Below, piece after piece: positions 1-9,291 of a stretch of 64,000 nucleotides of DNA; positions within the stretch are counted from its first letter, which is position 1; each line of letters begins with the position of its first letter. This DNA comes from Klebsiella electrica (GTDB lineage: Bacteria; Pseudomonadota; Gammaproteobacteria; Enterobacterales; Enterobacteriaceae). The stretch lies in NCBI RefSeq assembly GCF_006711645.1, contig NZ_CP041247.1, positions 124,001 through 188,000 of the forward strand, read 5' to 3'. The notes under the pieces were generated by a model. That model saw only the letters and a program-made list of their open reading frames with translations, ran no database searches and was not told the origin of the DNA. The position numbers and the translations under genes were made by a program.

Positions 1-364
1 CCGCTCTTCGCTGCTGGAAGTGCCGATGAGTATTCAGTATAAGCACTCCGGCTGGATGAACAGCGTGAAGCAGGGCTACGATCGCTTGCGCGGTAAAGTG
101 CGCTCGCCTTCCGTTCACTGGCTGCGCCCGATGGGGGGAAATGTCGACACCATGCAGAAAGTGGTGCAGCAGACCCTGGCTCAGGGCAACGACTATGTCG
201 AATATATGCTGCACTCTTCTGAATATATGCCAGGCGGTAGCCCGACGTTTAAAAACCAACAGGATATCGAGCGTTTATATGCCGATCTGGAGGCTTTTTT
301 CAGCTGGCTGGCGCCGCAGGCAAAAGGGATGACATTGGCTGAATATTATCAGACCAAAATCTAG
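1..364 (+). CDS. C-terminal part of an LPS-core polysaccharide deacetylase (WabN-like), cut by the window edge
   Basis: The reading frame is open from the first bases of the window to a TAG at 362-364, so only about the last 120 residues are present. The segment MLHSSEYMPGGSPTF followed by a helical tail resembles the C-terminus of polysaccharide deacetylases. It converges with the waaL-containing operon, which is where the last gene of the waaQ-type operon should lie. In Klebsiella that operon carries wabN, whose product deacetylates a core GlcNAc residue. The family call rests on a short remembered motif and the position; the catalytic N-terminal domain is not visible. Confidence 0.55.
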   Translation, partial: RSSLLEVPMSIQYKHSGWMNSVKQGYDRLRGKVRSPSVHWLRPMGGNVDTMQKVVQQTLAQGNDYVEYMLHSSEYMPGGSPTFKNQQDIERLYADLEAFFSWLAPQAKGMTLAEYYQTKI

Positions 365-365
365 C

Positions 366-1349
366 TTATCGCCCTTTACGTAACATCTGGCGGAGCCGGG
401 AGGTTTTCTTCCAGATGTTCGGGTATCGCAGATGAAGCCGTCGCTTCAGAGACATCCCGTCCGCTGTCAGGAGTTTACTGGCAGCGGTGAGTGCCGCCAT
501 TGTCTCATCGCTGTAGTTATAAAATCCGTAGATCTTGTCGTGCAACCCTTTTATCTCATTGAATAAATTGTTAATCAGCGCGGTGATCAATCGCGGCGGT
601 AATTCAGATGGCGGTTGCGTGGCCACCTTCTCAATCAGCTGATTGAGTGCAAAGACCATATCGCTGATATCCGAGGTCTGAATATTGCGGGTAATGCCGA
701 AGGCGTTATCGCGATACCAGTAGAGCGTCTCCTCCAGGCAAATAATGCGTCTGGCCTCGAGATATAACCAGGGGGTAAACATCATATCTTCATAGCGACG
801 GCCAACATGGAAGCGATGGTTGCCGATGAGTTCGCGCCGGTAGACCCGACTCCAGATATGCCAGTGGGAGCGGCGGAAGACGGCATATAACGCATCATGC
901 TGTTTATCGGCGATCGTTGTCTGCTGCCCTGGTGCCGTTTGCGTGGGCGCAGGCAGCCGGTCTTTAAAATAGTGATAATGAAAGTCGATTAAATCACTAT
1001 CGCCTTGCTGGAGGAGTGGTTTTATTGTTTGCCAGAAATGAGGGCTCCAGAGGTCATCGCCATCAATAAAGCCAATCCAGGCACCCTGTGCTTTATCCAG
1101 GGCACGATTACGCGTGCTGGATACGCCGGTATTCTCGTGGCTATAAAAATGGATCTGGCCCGCGCCGCGATATTCATCAATGGCCTGCTGGATAACCGCT
1201 TTGCTATTGTCCGTCGAGCCGTCATTGCTAATGATGACTTCGACATCGCTATCAATTTGGGCAAACACCGAGTCCAGCGTCTGCCTGATATACGGCGCAT
1301 TATTAAAGACCGGGATAATAACGCTGAACAGGCAGTGAGGTTTACGCAT
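366..1349 (-). CDS. Family 2 glycosyltransferase of LPS core synthesis
   Basis: The 327-residue protein opens with FSVIIPVFNNAPYIRQTLDS and has EVIISNDGSTDNS and FIDGDDLW, the nucleotide-sugar-binding and metal-binding (DGDD) motifs of GT-A family 2 enzymes. It is the last gene of the hldD operon, and its start overlaps the waaL stop by 8 bases, indicating translational coupling. It probably adds an outer-core sugar at the cytoplasmic face of the inner membrane, but donor and acceptor cannot be read from the sequence. Klebsiella strains differ in this outer-core transferase slot, so I give no symbol. Confidence 0.8.
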   Translation of the reverse strand: MRKPHCLFSVIIPVFNNAPYIRQTLDSVFAQIDSDVEVIISNDGSTDNSKAVIQQAIDEYRGAGQIHFYSHENTGVSSTRNRALDKAQGAWIGFIDGDDLWSPHFWQTIKPLLQQGDSDLIDFHYHYFKDRLPAPTQTAPGQQTTIADKQHDALYAVFRRSHWHIWSRVYRRELIGNHRFHVGRRYEDMMFTPWLYLEARRIICLEETLYWYRDNAFGITRNIQTSDISDMVFALNQLIEKVATQPPSELPPRLITALINNLFNEIKGLHDKIYGFYNYSDETMAALTAASKLLTADGMSLKRRLHLRYPNIWKKTSRLRQMLRKGR

Positions 1350-2592
1350 GCGCTTTATCCTGCCCGATGGCGATTTTCTGCTGTAATACGGAGAGTATCA
1401 GGGCCATTGAGAAGACAATCACCGCTTCTTTACTAAAGAAAATCACGTCGCTTAATCCGTAAACTATCACCGTTAGCGTGAGAACGCCTTGTATCGCGTT
1501 ACGTTTGCGCCAGGCGTTGAGCAATAATACGGCGTATAAAAGGATCAGCGTGGCAACGCCGCCAATGCCGCGCAGGGAGAAGTTTTCAATAAACTCGTTG
1601 TGCATATGGACATTGATAAAATCCAGCGCCCCGGCAAGGCCAGGATTAGCCTGCACTTGCTGCTTAATATCGTTCCCGCGTCTTTCCGCTGACTCGCCGA
1701 AGGGGGCATCAAGACCTGCCTGTAATCCCGTTTTAAACATGACTAAACGCGAACCGACGGAGGAGACACTATTGTGGTCCTGGTACTGGGTGATATCGGT
1801 TTGCATCTCCTGATAGCGGGCGATCAGTTTTTGATGGAACAGGGCGGTCAGCAGAACCAGTGCAATAACAAAGGCCGCACATAGCTTCAGCAACTGCTGT
1901 TTACTCACCTGCGGGTGCACAAAGAGCAGCAGGATAATCAGTACCGGGCAGGCCAGCAGCGCGGCTCGCGTTTCGGTAAACGCAATCGCCGCCAGCCCGG
2001 TCATCGCGCAAATCAGGAACAGGACGTAACGATATTTATTTTTCAGTTCCAGAATGGTTCCGAGCAGCACGATATTGGTCATGGTGAAGATATAGGCGAT
2101 GATCGTGGCCCGTTCGAGCGTAATCTGAATCCGGAAAACGTGCAGCGTCAGCCCCTGGTAGATGGCATAGAAGTTGGTGACCAGCCCCGCTGCGATAAGC
2201 AAGTAGTTGAACCATGTTGCGTTAAAGGTAAACCGGAGACTGGAGAGCAGAAACACCACGATGGCGCTCACCGCCAGCACTTTGGCGGTGTCTTTGTAGG
2301 AATCGTAAATATCCCAGTACTCGCCATGCGCGTAATTTAATCCGTACCAGGCAAACAGCCCCAGGGCAAAGAGGGCTAGCGCACCGGCAAGATCCCAATT
2401 CTGGGTCCAGGTTTTCGTTGTCCGGATGCTGAGCAATGCGCTTAACACCGTCAGATAACCAGCCAGGTAGTACACTTTTCTGATTTCTGCGGGATTAATG
2501 TAATACAGTGCAAAAGCAAGGAGATACAGTGAAACAACCAGGTTAAGTATTGTTTTTCTGATTTTTGAGCTGTCTAAGGTCACGCTATGCAT
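1342..2592 (-). CDS. waaL: O-antigen ligase WaaL
   Basis: This is a polytopic inner-membrane protein of 416 residues with about a dozen hydrophobic stretches and a large periplasmic loop late in the protein. The loop contains GSRLVMFKTG and NVHMHNEFIENF, matching the conserved Arg and His regions of WaaL/Wzy_C ligases that join undecaprenyl-linked O-antigen to lipid A-core in the periplasm. The ATG at 2592 is chosen because it gives an 8-base overlap with the upstream glycosyltransferase stop; the longer upstream frame would run deep into that gene. WaaL is poorly conserved between strains, so the call rests on topology, these motifs and position after waaC. Confidence 0.85.
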   Translation of the reverse strand: MHSVTLDSSKIRKTILNLVVSLYLLAFALYYINPAEIRKVYYLAGYLTVLSALLSIRTTKTWTQNWDLAGALALFALGLFAWYGLNYAHGEYWDIYDSYKDTAKVLAVSAIVVFLLSSLRFTFNATWFNYLLIAAGLVTNFYAIYQGLTLHVFRIQITLERATIIAYIFTMTNIVLLGTILELKNKYRYVLFLICAMTGLAAIAFTETRAALLACPVLIILLLFVHPQVSKQQLLKLCAAFVIALVLLTALFHQKLIARYQEMQTDITQYQDHNSVSSVGSRLVMFKTGLQAGLDAPFGESAERRGNDIKQQVQANPGLAGALDFINVHMHNEFIENFSLRGIGGVATLILLYAVLLLNAWRKRNAIQGVLTLTVIVYGLSDVIFFSKEAVIVFSMALILSVLQQKIAIGQDKAHA

Positions 2593-3748
2593 CCACAAGT
2601 TCGCTGATGGTAGAGTTAAAATCACTGACAAAGGTCGTGGCATCGAAATGCGCTTTTACGTGCTCAAAAGCATGTTGGCGGAAAAGCTCGTAGTCGTTAT
2701 TCACGATGTATAGCACCGCGTCGGCGCATTTTTCCGGCGATAACAGCCGCGGGGGAAGTAGCGCGTCTTGCTGCGGATAATAAACATCGTGGGGGAAGTT
2801 GACGTTCACACCGCAGAGTCTGAAATGGTCCTCCGGCGTCACGTCCGGCGTAATACCAATGCCGCAGTATCCGTTCTTAACCACTTCCGGTTGCCCGTCA
2901 ATTAACGGGTAAATAACCGGCACGCCGTAAAACAGAGCTTCCAGGCAGGACAGGCCAAAGGGTTCTGTAACCGGTGTGCTGAGATAAATATGAATATTGT
3001 TGAAAAAATGACTTAAGTCGTCGTGGAAACCGAGAAAATTGACGCGATCGGCAATACCTGACTTTTCGGCAAGCGCTTTAAACTGCTGCTCATCTGGCCC
3101 TTTACCGACAATATCGAGGGTGACGTTAGTACCCCGATCGAGAAGATTTTTTAACGTTAACAGCGCGACGCTTATCCCCTTCAGACCAACCAGCCTTGCC
3201 GCTACGCCCAGACGCAGGGGGGCAGAGAGGGGCTTATCGCCGGTAAAAATATTGTCAGGCGGCGTAATGCGGTTGGTGAGCACCCGGGAAGGACACGGCA
3301 GGTTGAAGCGTAACGTCATGACCCGCTGAGAGGCATAGGATGCGGAAATATAGCCGCTCAGGGAGGCAAAGAAGCCGGACGTTTTTTTATTGTGAGGGTA
3401 GCGCCAGGAGCAGCCATGATCGTAATAAATCACCTTTCCCCGGGACGGTCTGGCAGCAAATACGGGGACCAGATCCCAGACGATGATAACGTCTGCATTG
3501 GCCAGCCAGGTCCGGGTCTGCAACGCATACTTGCGCAGGAACGGCGGAAATTTCACCGGACAGCTGTTGATTATCCGGTTTACGAAGGTGATATGACGGC
3601 CCTTCAGATGCTGCGCGATTTCCGGACCAATATTGTTGCTGATGCAAAAAATACGATCCTGTCCGGCGGTGATATCATGAATGTACTGTAAGAAGAGGCG
3701 CTCGACGCCCCCCATCTTTTCCAGATTAATCACATGGATTTTGCGCAT
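2585..3748 (-). CDS. Family 4 glycosyltransferase of LPS core synthesis
   Basis: The 387-residue protein starts MRKIHVINLEKMGGVERLF, the GG-loop start of a GT-B fold. Its C-terminal half carries LGVAARLVGLKGI, DIVGKGPDEQQF and EPFGLSCLEALFYGVPVI, the EX7E motif of retaining GT4 enzymes. The ATG at 3748 shares one base with the waaC stop (TAATG) and is preceded by AGGAG, so translation is probably coupled. Lying between waaC and waaL, it should extend the core oligosaccharide, but the sugar is not predictable. This slot differs between Klebsiella core types. Confidence 0.83.
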   Translation of the reverse strand: MRKIHVINLEKMGGVERLFLQYIHDITAGQDRIFCISNNIGPEIAQHLKGRHITFVNRIINSCPVKFPPFLRKYALQTRTWLANADVIIVWDLVPVFAARPSRGKVIYYDHGCSWRYPHNKKTSGFFASLSGYISASYASQRVMTLRFNLPCPSRVLTNRITPPDNIFTGDKPLSAPLRLGVAARLVGLKGISVALLTLKNLLDRGTNVTLDIVGKGPDEQQFKALAEKSGIADRVNFLGFHDDLSHFFNNIHIYLSTPVTEPFGLSCLEALFYGVPVIYPLIDGQPEVVKNGYCGIGITPDVTPEDHFRLCGVNVNFPHDVYYPQQDALLPPRLLSPEKCADAVLYIVNNDYELFRQHAFEHVKAHFDATTFVSDFNSTISELVDA

Positions 3749-4710
3749 TAAACCACTCCTCTTATCGCCCGCCATATCGTCTCTGCACTTATATCGCTGG
3801 TTGCTTTCGTTGGCGATATGAGCGTGTGCTGGTTTTTACCATATCCGCCAATCAGCCCCGGATCGGTCGGGCCATACAGCGTAAAGTTGGGTTTATCGAG
3901 CGCAGCGGTAAGATGGCTTAGTCCGGTATCGACGGAGACAACCGCGCGAGCGCCCGCCAGCACCTGAGCGACCTGCTCAAGACTCATGCGCGGCAGTACG
4001 TCGACAAAGGCGTGACCCTCCGCCAGGCGCTTAGCCCGCGCTTCTTCATGCGGCGCTCCCCACGGCAGCTTAATACGTAGCCCGCTGGCGGCCAGCAGGT
4101 CGATCAGCGCCCGCCAGTTTTCTTCCGGCCAGTGTTTGTCATCACGAGTCGTCGCGTGCAGAAACACCAGATACGGCTCGGCAGAGGGGTTATCCAGGTG
4201 CATAAAATGGCGTGCAATGGCGTAATCGCCCTGCGCGTCGGGTTTGGCGTAGCCCAGGCTTTTGGCGAACAGTTCGCGGGTGCGCTCAACGGCATGCTGC
4301 TGTTTCGCGATATGGTGGCGGCGATTGTAGAACAGGCTTGCCAGCGGCTCGCGAGCGGTTTGCCAGTCCATACCGTGCTTCACGCCGCGCGCCAGCCGGG
4401 TGACCAGCGCGGCGCTTTTGACCAGACCCTGGGCGTCGATAATCGCGTCATATTTGTGCGCCCGTACGGCGTCGCGAAAGGCCTGGCGTTCGGCCTTCAC
4501 CGGCGCGGAAAACCAGGCTTTACGCCAGCGGCGAATGGCGACGGGAATCACCCGATCGACCGCTTCATGCCAGGACGGAATCTGTGCGAACCCCTCCTCG
4601 ACGACCCAGTCAAAGCGAATACCGGGAAACGCCTGCACGGCATCGGTCAGCGCGGGCAGCGTATGCAGGACGTCGCCCATGGCCGAGGTTTTTACGATCA
4701 ATACCCGCAT
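3748..4710 (-). CDS. waaC: LPS heptosyltransferase I
   Basis: The 320-residue family 9 glycosyltransferase begins MRVLIVKTSAMGDVLHTLPA, the standard WaaC start, and has VVSVDTGLSHLTAALDKPNF in the C-terminal ADP-heptose-binding domain. It adds the first L-glycero-D-manno-heptose to Kdo2-lipid A in the cytoplasm. It lies 3 bases after waaF in the hldD operon and is coupled to the next gene by a TAATG overlap. Length and motifs match the E. coli protein closely. Confidence 0.96.
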   Translation of the reverse strand: MRVLIVKTSAMGDVLHTLPALTDAVQAFPGIRFDWVVEEGFAQIPSWHEAVDRVIPVAIRRWRKAWFSAPVKAERQAFRDAVRAHKYDAIIDAQGLVKSAALVTRLARGVKHGMDWQTAREPLASLFYNRRHHIAKQQHAVERTRELFAKSLGYAKPDAQGDYAIARHFMHLDNPSAEPYLVFLHATTRDDKHWPEENWRALIDLLAASGLRIKLPWGAPHEEARAKRLAEGHAFVDVLPRMSLEQVAQVLAGARAVVSVDTGLSHLTAALDKPNFTLYGPTDPGLIGGYGKNQHTLISPTKATSDISAETIWRAIRGVV

Positions 4711-4713
4711 CCG

Positions 4714-5772
4714 TTACGCTTCCTCTTTATCGGTTTTTTCCTGCAGGAGCGCGTTTAGCTCTTCCTGTACGCGCTGCGGCGTAATATCGATCAGACTCTG
4801 ATGATACCCTTGTGCGGCATCGCCCTTACGTACCTTGTGGTAGCCGCTAATCAGGCGAATCACCCGCGCTTTATGCGACAGCGGGGGAGTGAAGTCCGGG
4901 CTGCTTGGGCCATACAGCGCCACCAGCGGGCGGTCCAGCGCGGCGGCGACGTGCATCAGGCCGGAATCGTTGCTGACCACCGCTTTACAGGCGGCAAGCA
5001 GAATGACGGCCTGCTCAAGCTGGGTCTCCCCGGCCAGATTGCGACACCAGGCCTGCTGTTCGCTGCTCAGCGCGGCGATGATCTCTTTGCCCGCTTCGTT
5101 ATCTTTGGCCGAACCGAACAGGACTATCTGGTAACCGTCGTCGATAAGCTGTTTCGCCAGCTCAGCGTAGTGATAGTGCGGCCAGCGTTTTGCCGGGCCA
5201 AACTCTGCGCCGGGGCAGAAGCCGATCATCGGGCGATCGGCTGAGAGATTAAACGCGCTACAGGCCTGCGATTTTTCGCCTTCATGAACCTGCAGTTGCG
5301 GCCACAGCAGCGGCTGCGGCAGGTCTTTGGCGCTGCGCATGACGCCCTTGTCATAGGCCAGCGCGACATAGCGTTCAACCATCAGCGGCCAGGCGTCTTT
5401 ATCCAGCGCCCGCGCGTCGTTCAGCAGACCGTAGCGCATCTCGCCGCGCCAGCCGGTGCGGTGCGGGATGTTGGCGAAGAACGGCACCAGCGCCGATTTA
5501 AACGAGTTGGGCAGCACGTAAGCACGATCGTAGCGACGCTCGCGCAGGCTGTGCCCCAGCTTACGTCGTTCGCCGATTGCCAGCGCGCCATGGCCGAGCG
5601 GCATCGGGATTGCTTCGTTAACTTCCGGCATGCGCGACAGCAGCGGACGGCACCACGCAGGTGCCATCACGTCGATTATCGCCTGGGGATAGCGCGCCCT
5701 GAGCGTGCGATAGAGACTTTGCGACATCATCATGTCGCCCACCCAAGACGGGCCAACCACCAATATTTTCAT
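4714..5772 (-). CDS. waaF: LPS heptosyltransferase II
   Basis: The 352-residue family 9 transferase has an MKILVVGPSWVGDMMMSQ start and AVVSNDSGLMHVAAALDRPL near the C-terminus. It transfers the second heptose onto heptose I of the inner core, using the ADP-heptose made by HldD, which is encoded immediately upstream with an 8-base gap. The tight spacing on both sides supports one operon, hldD-waaF-waaC. Confidence 0.96.
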   Translation of the reverse strand: MKILVVGPSWVGDMMMSQSLYRTLRARYPQAIIDVMAPAWCRPLLSRMPEVNEAIPMPLGHGALAIGERRKLGHSLRERRYDRAYVLPNSFKSALVPFFANIPHRTGWRGEMRYGLLNDARALDKDAWPLMVERYVALAYDKGVMRSAKDLPQPLLWPQLQVHEGEKSQACSAFNLSADRPMIGFCPGAEFGPAKRWPHYHYAELAKQLIDDGYQIVLFGSAKDNEAGKEIIAALSSEQQAWCRNLAGETQLEQAVILLAACKAVVSNDSGLMHVAAALDRPLVALYGPSSPDFTPPLSHKARVIRLISGYHKVRKGDAAQGYHQSLIDITPQRVQEELNALLQEKTDKEEA

Positions 5773-5780
5773 GTTATGTC

Positions 5781-6713
5781 TTACGCGTCGCGGTTGAGCC
5801 AGGCCATATATTCCGTTACGCCCTCGGCAACGGTTTTAAACGGTTTGTCGTAGCCTGCTGCGCGCAGGTTGGTCAGATCCGCCTGGGTAAATGCCTGGTA
5901 GCGGCCTTTCAGCTTCTCCGGGAACGGGATGTATTCGATGCTGCCTTTCTGGTGATATGCCAGCGCGGCATCGGCTACCGCCTGGAAAGATTCCGCGCGG
6001 CCGGTGCCGAGGTTGAAAATGCCGGATACGCCGTTTTCCCAGAACCACAGATTCACCGCCGCCACGTCGCCCACGTAGACGAAATCGCGTTTGAAGCCAT
6101 CGCTGCCTTCGAACAGTTTCGGACTTTCGCCATTATTCAGTTGGGTGTTGAGGTGGAAAGCTACGCTCGCCATGCTGCCTTTGTGGCCTTCACGCGGCCC
6201 GTAGACGTTGAAATAGCGGAAACCGACGATCTGCGAGTCGGCTTCCGGCAGGATCTGGCGGACGTATTCGTCAAACAGGAATTTGGAGTAACCGTAAACG
6301 TTCAGCGGCTGCTCATATTCACGGGATTCGATAAAGTCGCTGGTGCGACCGCCGTAGGTGGCCGCCGACGAGGCGTACAGGAACGGGATCTGACGCTCCA
6401 GGCAGTAGTGCAGCACCTCTTTAGAGTACTGATAGTTGTTATCCATCATGTACTTGCCATCCCACTCTGTGGTGGAAGAGCAGGCGCCTTCGTGGAATAT
6501 GGCTTCAATTTCGCCGAACTCTTCCCCGGCCATCACCTGAATCAGGAAGTCTTCTTTATCCATGTAATCAGCGATATCCAGGTCTACCAGGTTAGCAAAC
6601 TTGGTGCCGTCTTTCAGATTATCTACGACCAAAATGTCGGTAATGCCTTTGTCATTCAGTGCTTTAACGATGTTGCTGCCGATAAAGCCTGCGCCGCCGG
6701 TAACGATGATCAT
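5781..6713 (-). CDS. hldD: ADP-L-glycero-D-manno-heptose 6-epimerase
   Basis: This 310-residue short-chain dehydrogenase-type epimerase starts [19 protein letters not shown], carrying the NAD(P)-binding GGxGxxG. It has the catalytic YGYSK (YxxxK) and SSAATYGG motifs. It converts ADP-D-glycero-D-manno-heptose to the L-glycero form used by WaaC and WaaF. The start at 6713 gives exactly the usual family length; an upstream in-frame ATG adds 18 non-conserved residues and is rejected. It is the first gene of the core operon and diverges from kbl. Confidence 0.97.
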   Translation of the reverse strand: MIIVTGGAGFIGSNIVKALNDKGITDILVVDNLKDGTKFANLVDLDIADYMDKEDFLIQVMAGEEFGEIEAIFHEGACSSTTEWDGKYMMDNNYQYSKEVLHYCLERQIPFLYASSAATYGGRTSDFIESREYEQPLNVYGYSKFLFDEYVRQILPEADSQIVGFRYFNVYGPREGHKGSMASVAFHLNTQLNNGESPKLFEGSDGFKRDFVYVGDVAAVNLWFWENGVSGIFNLGTGRAESFQAVADAALAYHQKGSIEYIPFPEKLKGRYQAFTQADLTNLRAAGYDKPFKTVAEGVTEYMAWLNRDA

Positions 6714-6926
6714 AACTGTAACCTTTGAAGTATGGCGTCCAGAGACAATCCGGACACGGATACTCATATCATATCACCACATGGAGCAGGCTTCAGCCAT
6801 TCACCGTAACGCGGGGTGGTGAGCGTGATTTATGCTGCAAATAATTCATTCAGGAATGCATCATCTCGTATCAGAGTATAGCTTTGGGTAATATGTGCCA
6901 AATTTTGCCAAATCTGGAGAGTTGCA
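6714..6926. promoter_or_regulatory. Divergent intergenic region hldD / kbl
   Basis: These 213 AT-rich bases separate the starts of hldD (minus) and kbl (plus) and must hold both promoters. A good ribosome-binding site, GGAGA, lies just ahead of the kbl ATG. The E. coli hldD promoter region is known to be heat-responsive, but I could not assign a convincing sigma-32 or sigma-70 hexamer pair here by eye. Confidence 0.5.
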
Positions 6927-8120
6927 ATGCGTGGTGATTTTTACGAACAGTTGATCAATAGCCTCGAGACCGCTCGGGCGGAAGGGTTATTTAAAGAAGA
7001 ACGCATTATTACGTCGGCGCAGCAGGCGGATATCACCGTCGGCGGCAGCAACGTGATTAACTTCTGCGCCAATAACTATCTGGGTCTGGCTAACCATCCG
7101 CAGCTGATTGCCGCCGCGAAAGCGGGGATGGACAGCCACGGTTTTGGTATGGCTTCGGTGCGCTTTATTTGCGGGACGCAGGACAGCCACAAAGCGCTTG
7201 AGAAGAAGCTGGCGGAGTTCCTCGGCATGGAAGATGCGATTCTCTACTCCTCCTGCTTTGACGCCAACGGCGGTCTGTTTGAAACCCTGTTAGGCCCGGA
7301 AGATGCCATTATTTCCGATGCCCTGAACCACGCCTCCATCATCGACGGCGTACGTTTGTGTAAAGCCAAACGCTACCGTTATGCCAATAACGACATGCAG
7401 GGGCTGGAGGCGCGTCTGAAAGAGGCCCGTGAAGCTGGCGCGCGTCATGTGTTGATCGCCACCGACGGCGTATTCTCCATGGACGGCGTGATTGCCAACC
7501 TGAAAGGCGTCTGCGACCTGGCGGATAAATACGATGCGCTGGTGATGGTCGACGATTCCCACGCCGTCGGCTTTGTCGGGGAAAACGGTCGCGGCTCTCA
7601 TGAATACTGCGCTGTGATGGGCCGTGTCGATATCATCACCGGGACATTAGGCAAAGCGCTGGGCGGCGCGTCCGGCGGCTATACCGCCGCGCGTAAAGAG
7701 GTGGTTGAATGGCTGCGCCAACGCTCGCGTCCGTATCTGTTCTCCAACTCGCTGGCCCCGGCGATTGTCGCTGCCTCCATCAAAGTGCTGGAGATGGTGG
7801 AGTCCGGCGCCGAACTGCGCGATCGCCTGTGGGCCAACGCGCGCCTGTTTCGCGAAAAAATGACCGCTGCGGGCTTTACGCTGGCCGGCGCCGATCACGC
7901 GATTATCCCGGTCATGCTGGGCGACGCCGTGATTGCGCAAAACTTTGCGCGCGAGCTGCAAAAAGAAGGGATTTACGTGACCGGGTTCTTCTATCCGGTG
8001 GTACCAAAAGGCCAGGCGCGTATTCGTACCCAGATGTCGGCGGCGCATACCCCTGAACAAATTGAACGTGCGGTGGAAGCCTTTACCCGCATCGGTAAAC
8101 AACTGGGCGTGATTGCCTGA
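6927..8120 (+). CDS. kbl: 2-amino-3-ketobutyrate CoA ligase (glycine C-acetyltransferase)
   Basis: This 397-residue fold-type I PLP enzyme has [14 protein letters not shown] near the N-terminus, the Asp-His pair in [11 protein letters not shown], and the cofactor lysine in [15 protein letters not shown]. It cleaves 2-amino-3-ketobutyrate with CoA to glycine and acetyl-CoA, the second step of threonine degradation. It is followed after 9 bases by tdh, the enzyme making its unstable substrate, so they form one operon. Confidence 0.97.
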   Translation: MRGDFYEQLINSLETARAEGLFKEERIITSAQQADITVGGSNVINFCANNYLGLANHPQLIAAAKAGMDSHGFGMASVRFICGTQDSHKALEKKLAEFLGMEDAILYSSCFDANGGLFETLLGPEDAIISDALNHASIIDGVRLCKAKRYRYANNDMQGLEARLKEAREAGARHVLIATDGVFSMDGVIANLKGVCDLADKYDALVMVDDSHAVGFVGENGRGSHEYCAVMGRVDIITGTLGKALGGASGGYTAARKEVVEWLRQRSRPYLFSNSLAPAIVAASIKVLEMVESGAELRDRLWANARLFREKMTAAGFTLAGADHAIIPVMLGDAVIAQNFARELQKEGIYVTGFFYPVVPKGQARIRTQMSAAHTPEQIERAVEAFTRIGKQLGVIA

Positions 8121-8129
8121 GGGCGTGAG

Positions 8130-9155
8130 ATGAAAGCGTTATCCAAACTGAAAGCGGAAGAAGGCATCTGGATGACCGACGTACCGGAACCGGAAGTCGG
8201 CCATAACGATCTGCTGATCAAAATCCGCAAGACCGCGATTTGCGGTACCGACGTACACATCTATAACTGGGACGAATGGTCGCAAAAAACCATCCCGGTA
8301 CCGATGGTTGTAGGGCATGAATACGTTGGCGAAGTGGTGGGTATCGGCCAGGAAGTACGCGGCTTTAAGATTGGCGATCGCGTGTCCGGTGAAGGGCATA
8401 TTACCTGTGGCCACTGCCGCAATTGCCGCGCCGGGCGCACGCACCTGTGCCGTAATACCATCGGTGTGGGGGTTAACCGTCCGGGCTGTTTCGCGGAATA
8501 TCTGGTGATTCCGGCTTTCAACGCCTTCAAAATCCCCGACAACATTTCTGACGATCTGGCGTCGATTTTTGACCCGTTTGGCAACGCGGTTCACACGGCG
8601 CTCTCTTTCGATCTGGTTGGCGAAGATGTGCTGGTTTCCGGCGCGGGACCGATTGGCATCATGGCGGCGGCGGTCGCTAAACACGTCGGCGCACGTAATG
8701 TGGTTATCACGGACGTTAACGAGTATCGACTGGGCCTGGCGCGTAAAATGGGTGTAACGCGTGCCGTTAACGTCGCCAGGGAGAGTCTGGCCGATGTGAT
8801 GGCCGAACTGGGGATGAGCGAAGGGTTCGATGTGGGCCTGGAAATGTCCGGTGCGCCGCCGGCGTTCCGCACCATGCTGGACACCATGAACCACGGCGGT
8901 CGTATTGCGATGCTCGGTATTCCGCCGTCGGATATGTCGATCGACTGGACCAAAGTTATCTTCAAGGGGCTGTTTATCAAAGGGATTTATGGCCGGGAAA
9001 TGTTTGAAACCTGGTACAAGATGGCGGCCTTGATCCAGTCTGGACTGGATTTGTCACCGATCATCACCCACCGTTTTGCCATTGATGAGTTCCAGCAGGG
9101 CTTTGATGCGATGCGATCTGGCCAGTCCGGTAAAGTGGTTCTGAGCTGGGATTAA
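8130..9155 (+). CDS. tdh: L-threonine 3-dehydrogenase
   Basis: This is a 341-residue zinc-dependent medium-chain dehydrogenase. Catalytic zinc ligands are seen in [10 protein letters not shown] and GHEYVG, the structural-zinc Cys cluster in [20 protein letters not shown], and the NAD-binding loop in [13 protein letters not shown]. It oxidises L-threonine to 2-amino-3-ketobutyrate with NAD. Length equals the E. coli enzyme, and it forms the kbl-tdh operon. Confidence 0.97.
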   Translation: MKALSKLKAEEGIWMTDVPEPEVGHNDLLIKIRKTAICGTDVHIYNWDEWSQKTIPVPMVVGHEYVGEVVGIGQEVRGFKIGDRVSGEGHITCGHCRNCRAGRTHLCRNTIGVGVNRPGCFAEYLVIPAFNAFKIPDNISDDLASIFDPFGNAVHTALSFDLVGEDVLVSGAGPIGIMAAAVAKHVGARNVVITDVNEYRLGLARKMGVTRAVNVARESLADVMAELGMSEGFDVGLEMSGAPPAFRTMLDTMNHGGRIAMLGIPPSDMSIDWTKVIFKGLFIKGIYGREMFETWYKMAALIQSGLDLSPIITHRFAIDEFQQGFDAMRSGQSGKVVLSWD

Positions 9156-9169
9156 CCTCAGAACACGGC

Positions 9170-9189
9170 AGCCCGGCTGCGGCCGGGCT
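9170..9189 (+). terminator. Hairpin downstream of tdh
   Basis: AGCCCGG and CCGGGCT form a 7-bp GC-rich stem around a 6-base loop, 14 bases after the tdh stop. No clear T-run follows, so it may act as an mRNA 3' end or only a weak terminator of kbl-tdh. Confidence 0.4.
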
Positions 9190-9251
9190 ATAGGCAATCT
9201 TGTACAGTGTTATGAAGTATTTGAAAGCCTGGTATGCTTTTGACGATAAAC

Positions 9252-9284
9252 GGGAATCTGTCGCGGAACAACGAACAGATTCCC
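9252..9284 (-). terminator. Terminator of the gpmM-envC-yibQ operon
   Basis: GGGAATCTGT and ACAGATTCCC form a perfect 10-bp stem with a 13-base loop, 7 bases beyond the yibQ stop. Read on the minus strand, the stem is followed by a short T-rich stretch (GTTTAT), consistent with a factor-independent terminator. Confidence 0.6.
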
Positions 9285-9291
9285 GATCCGC

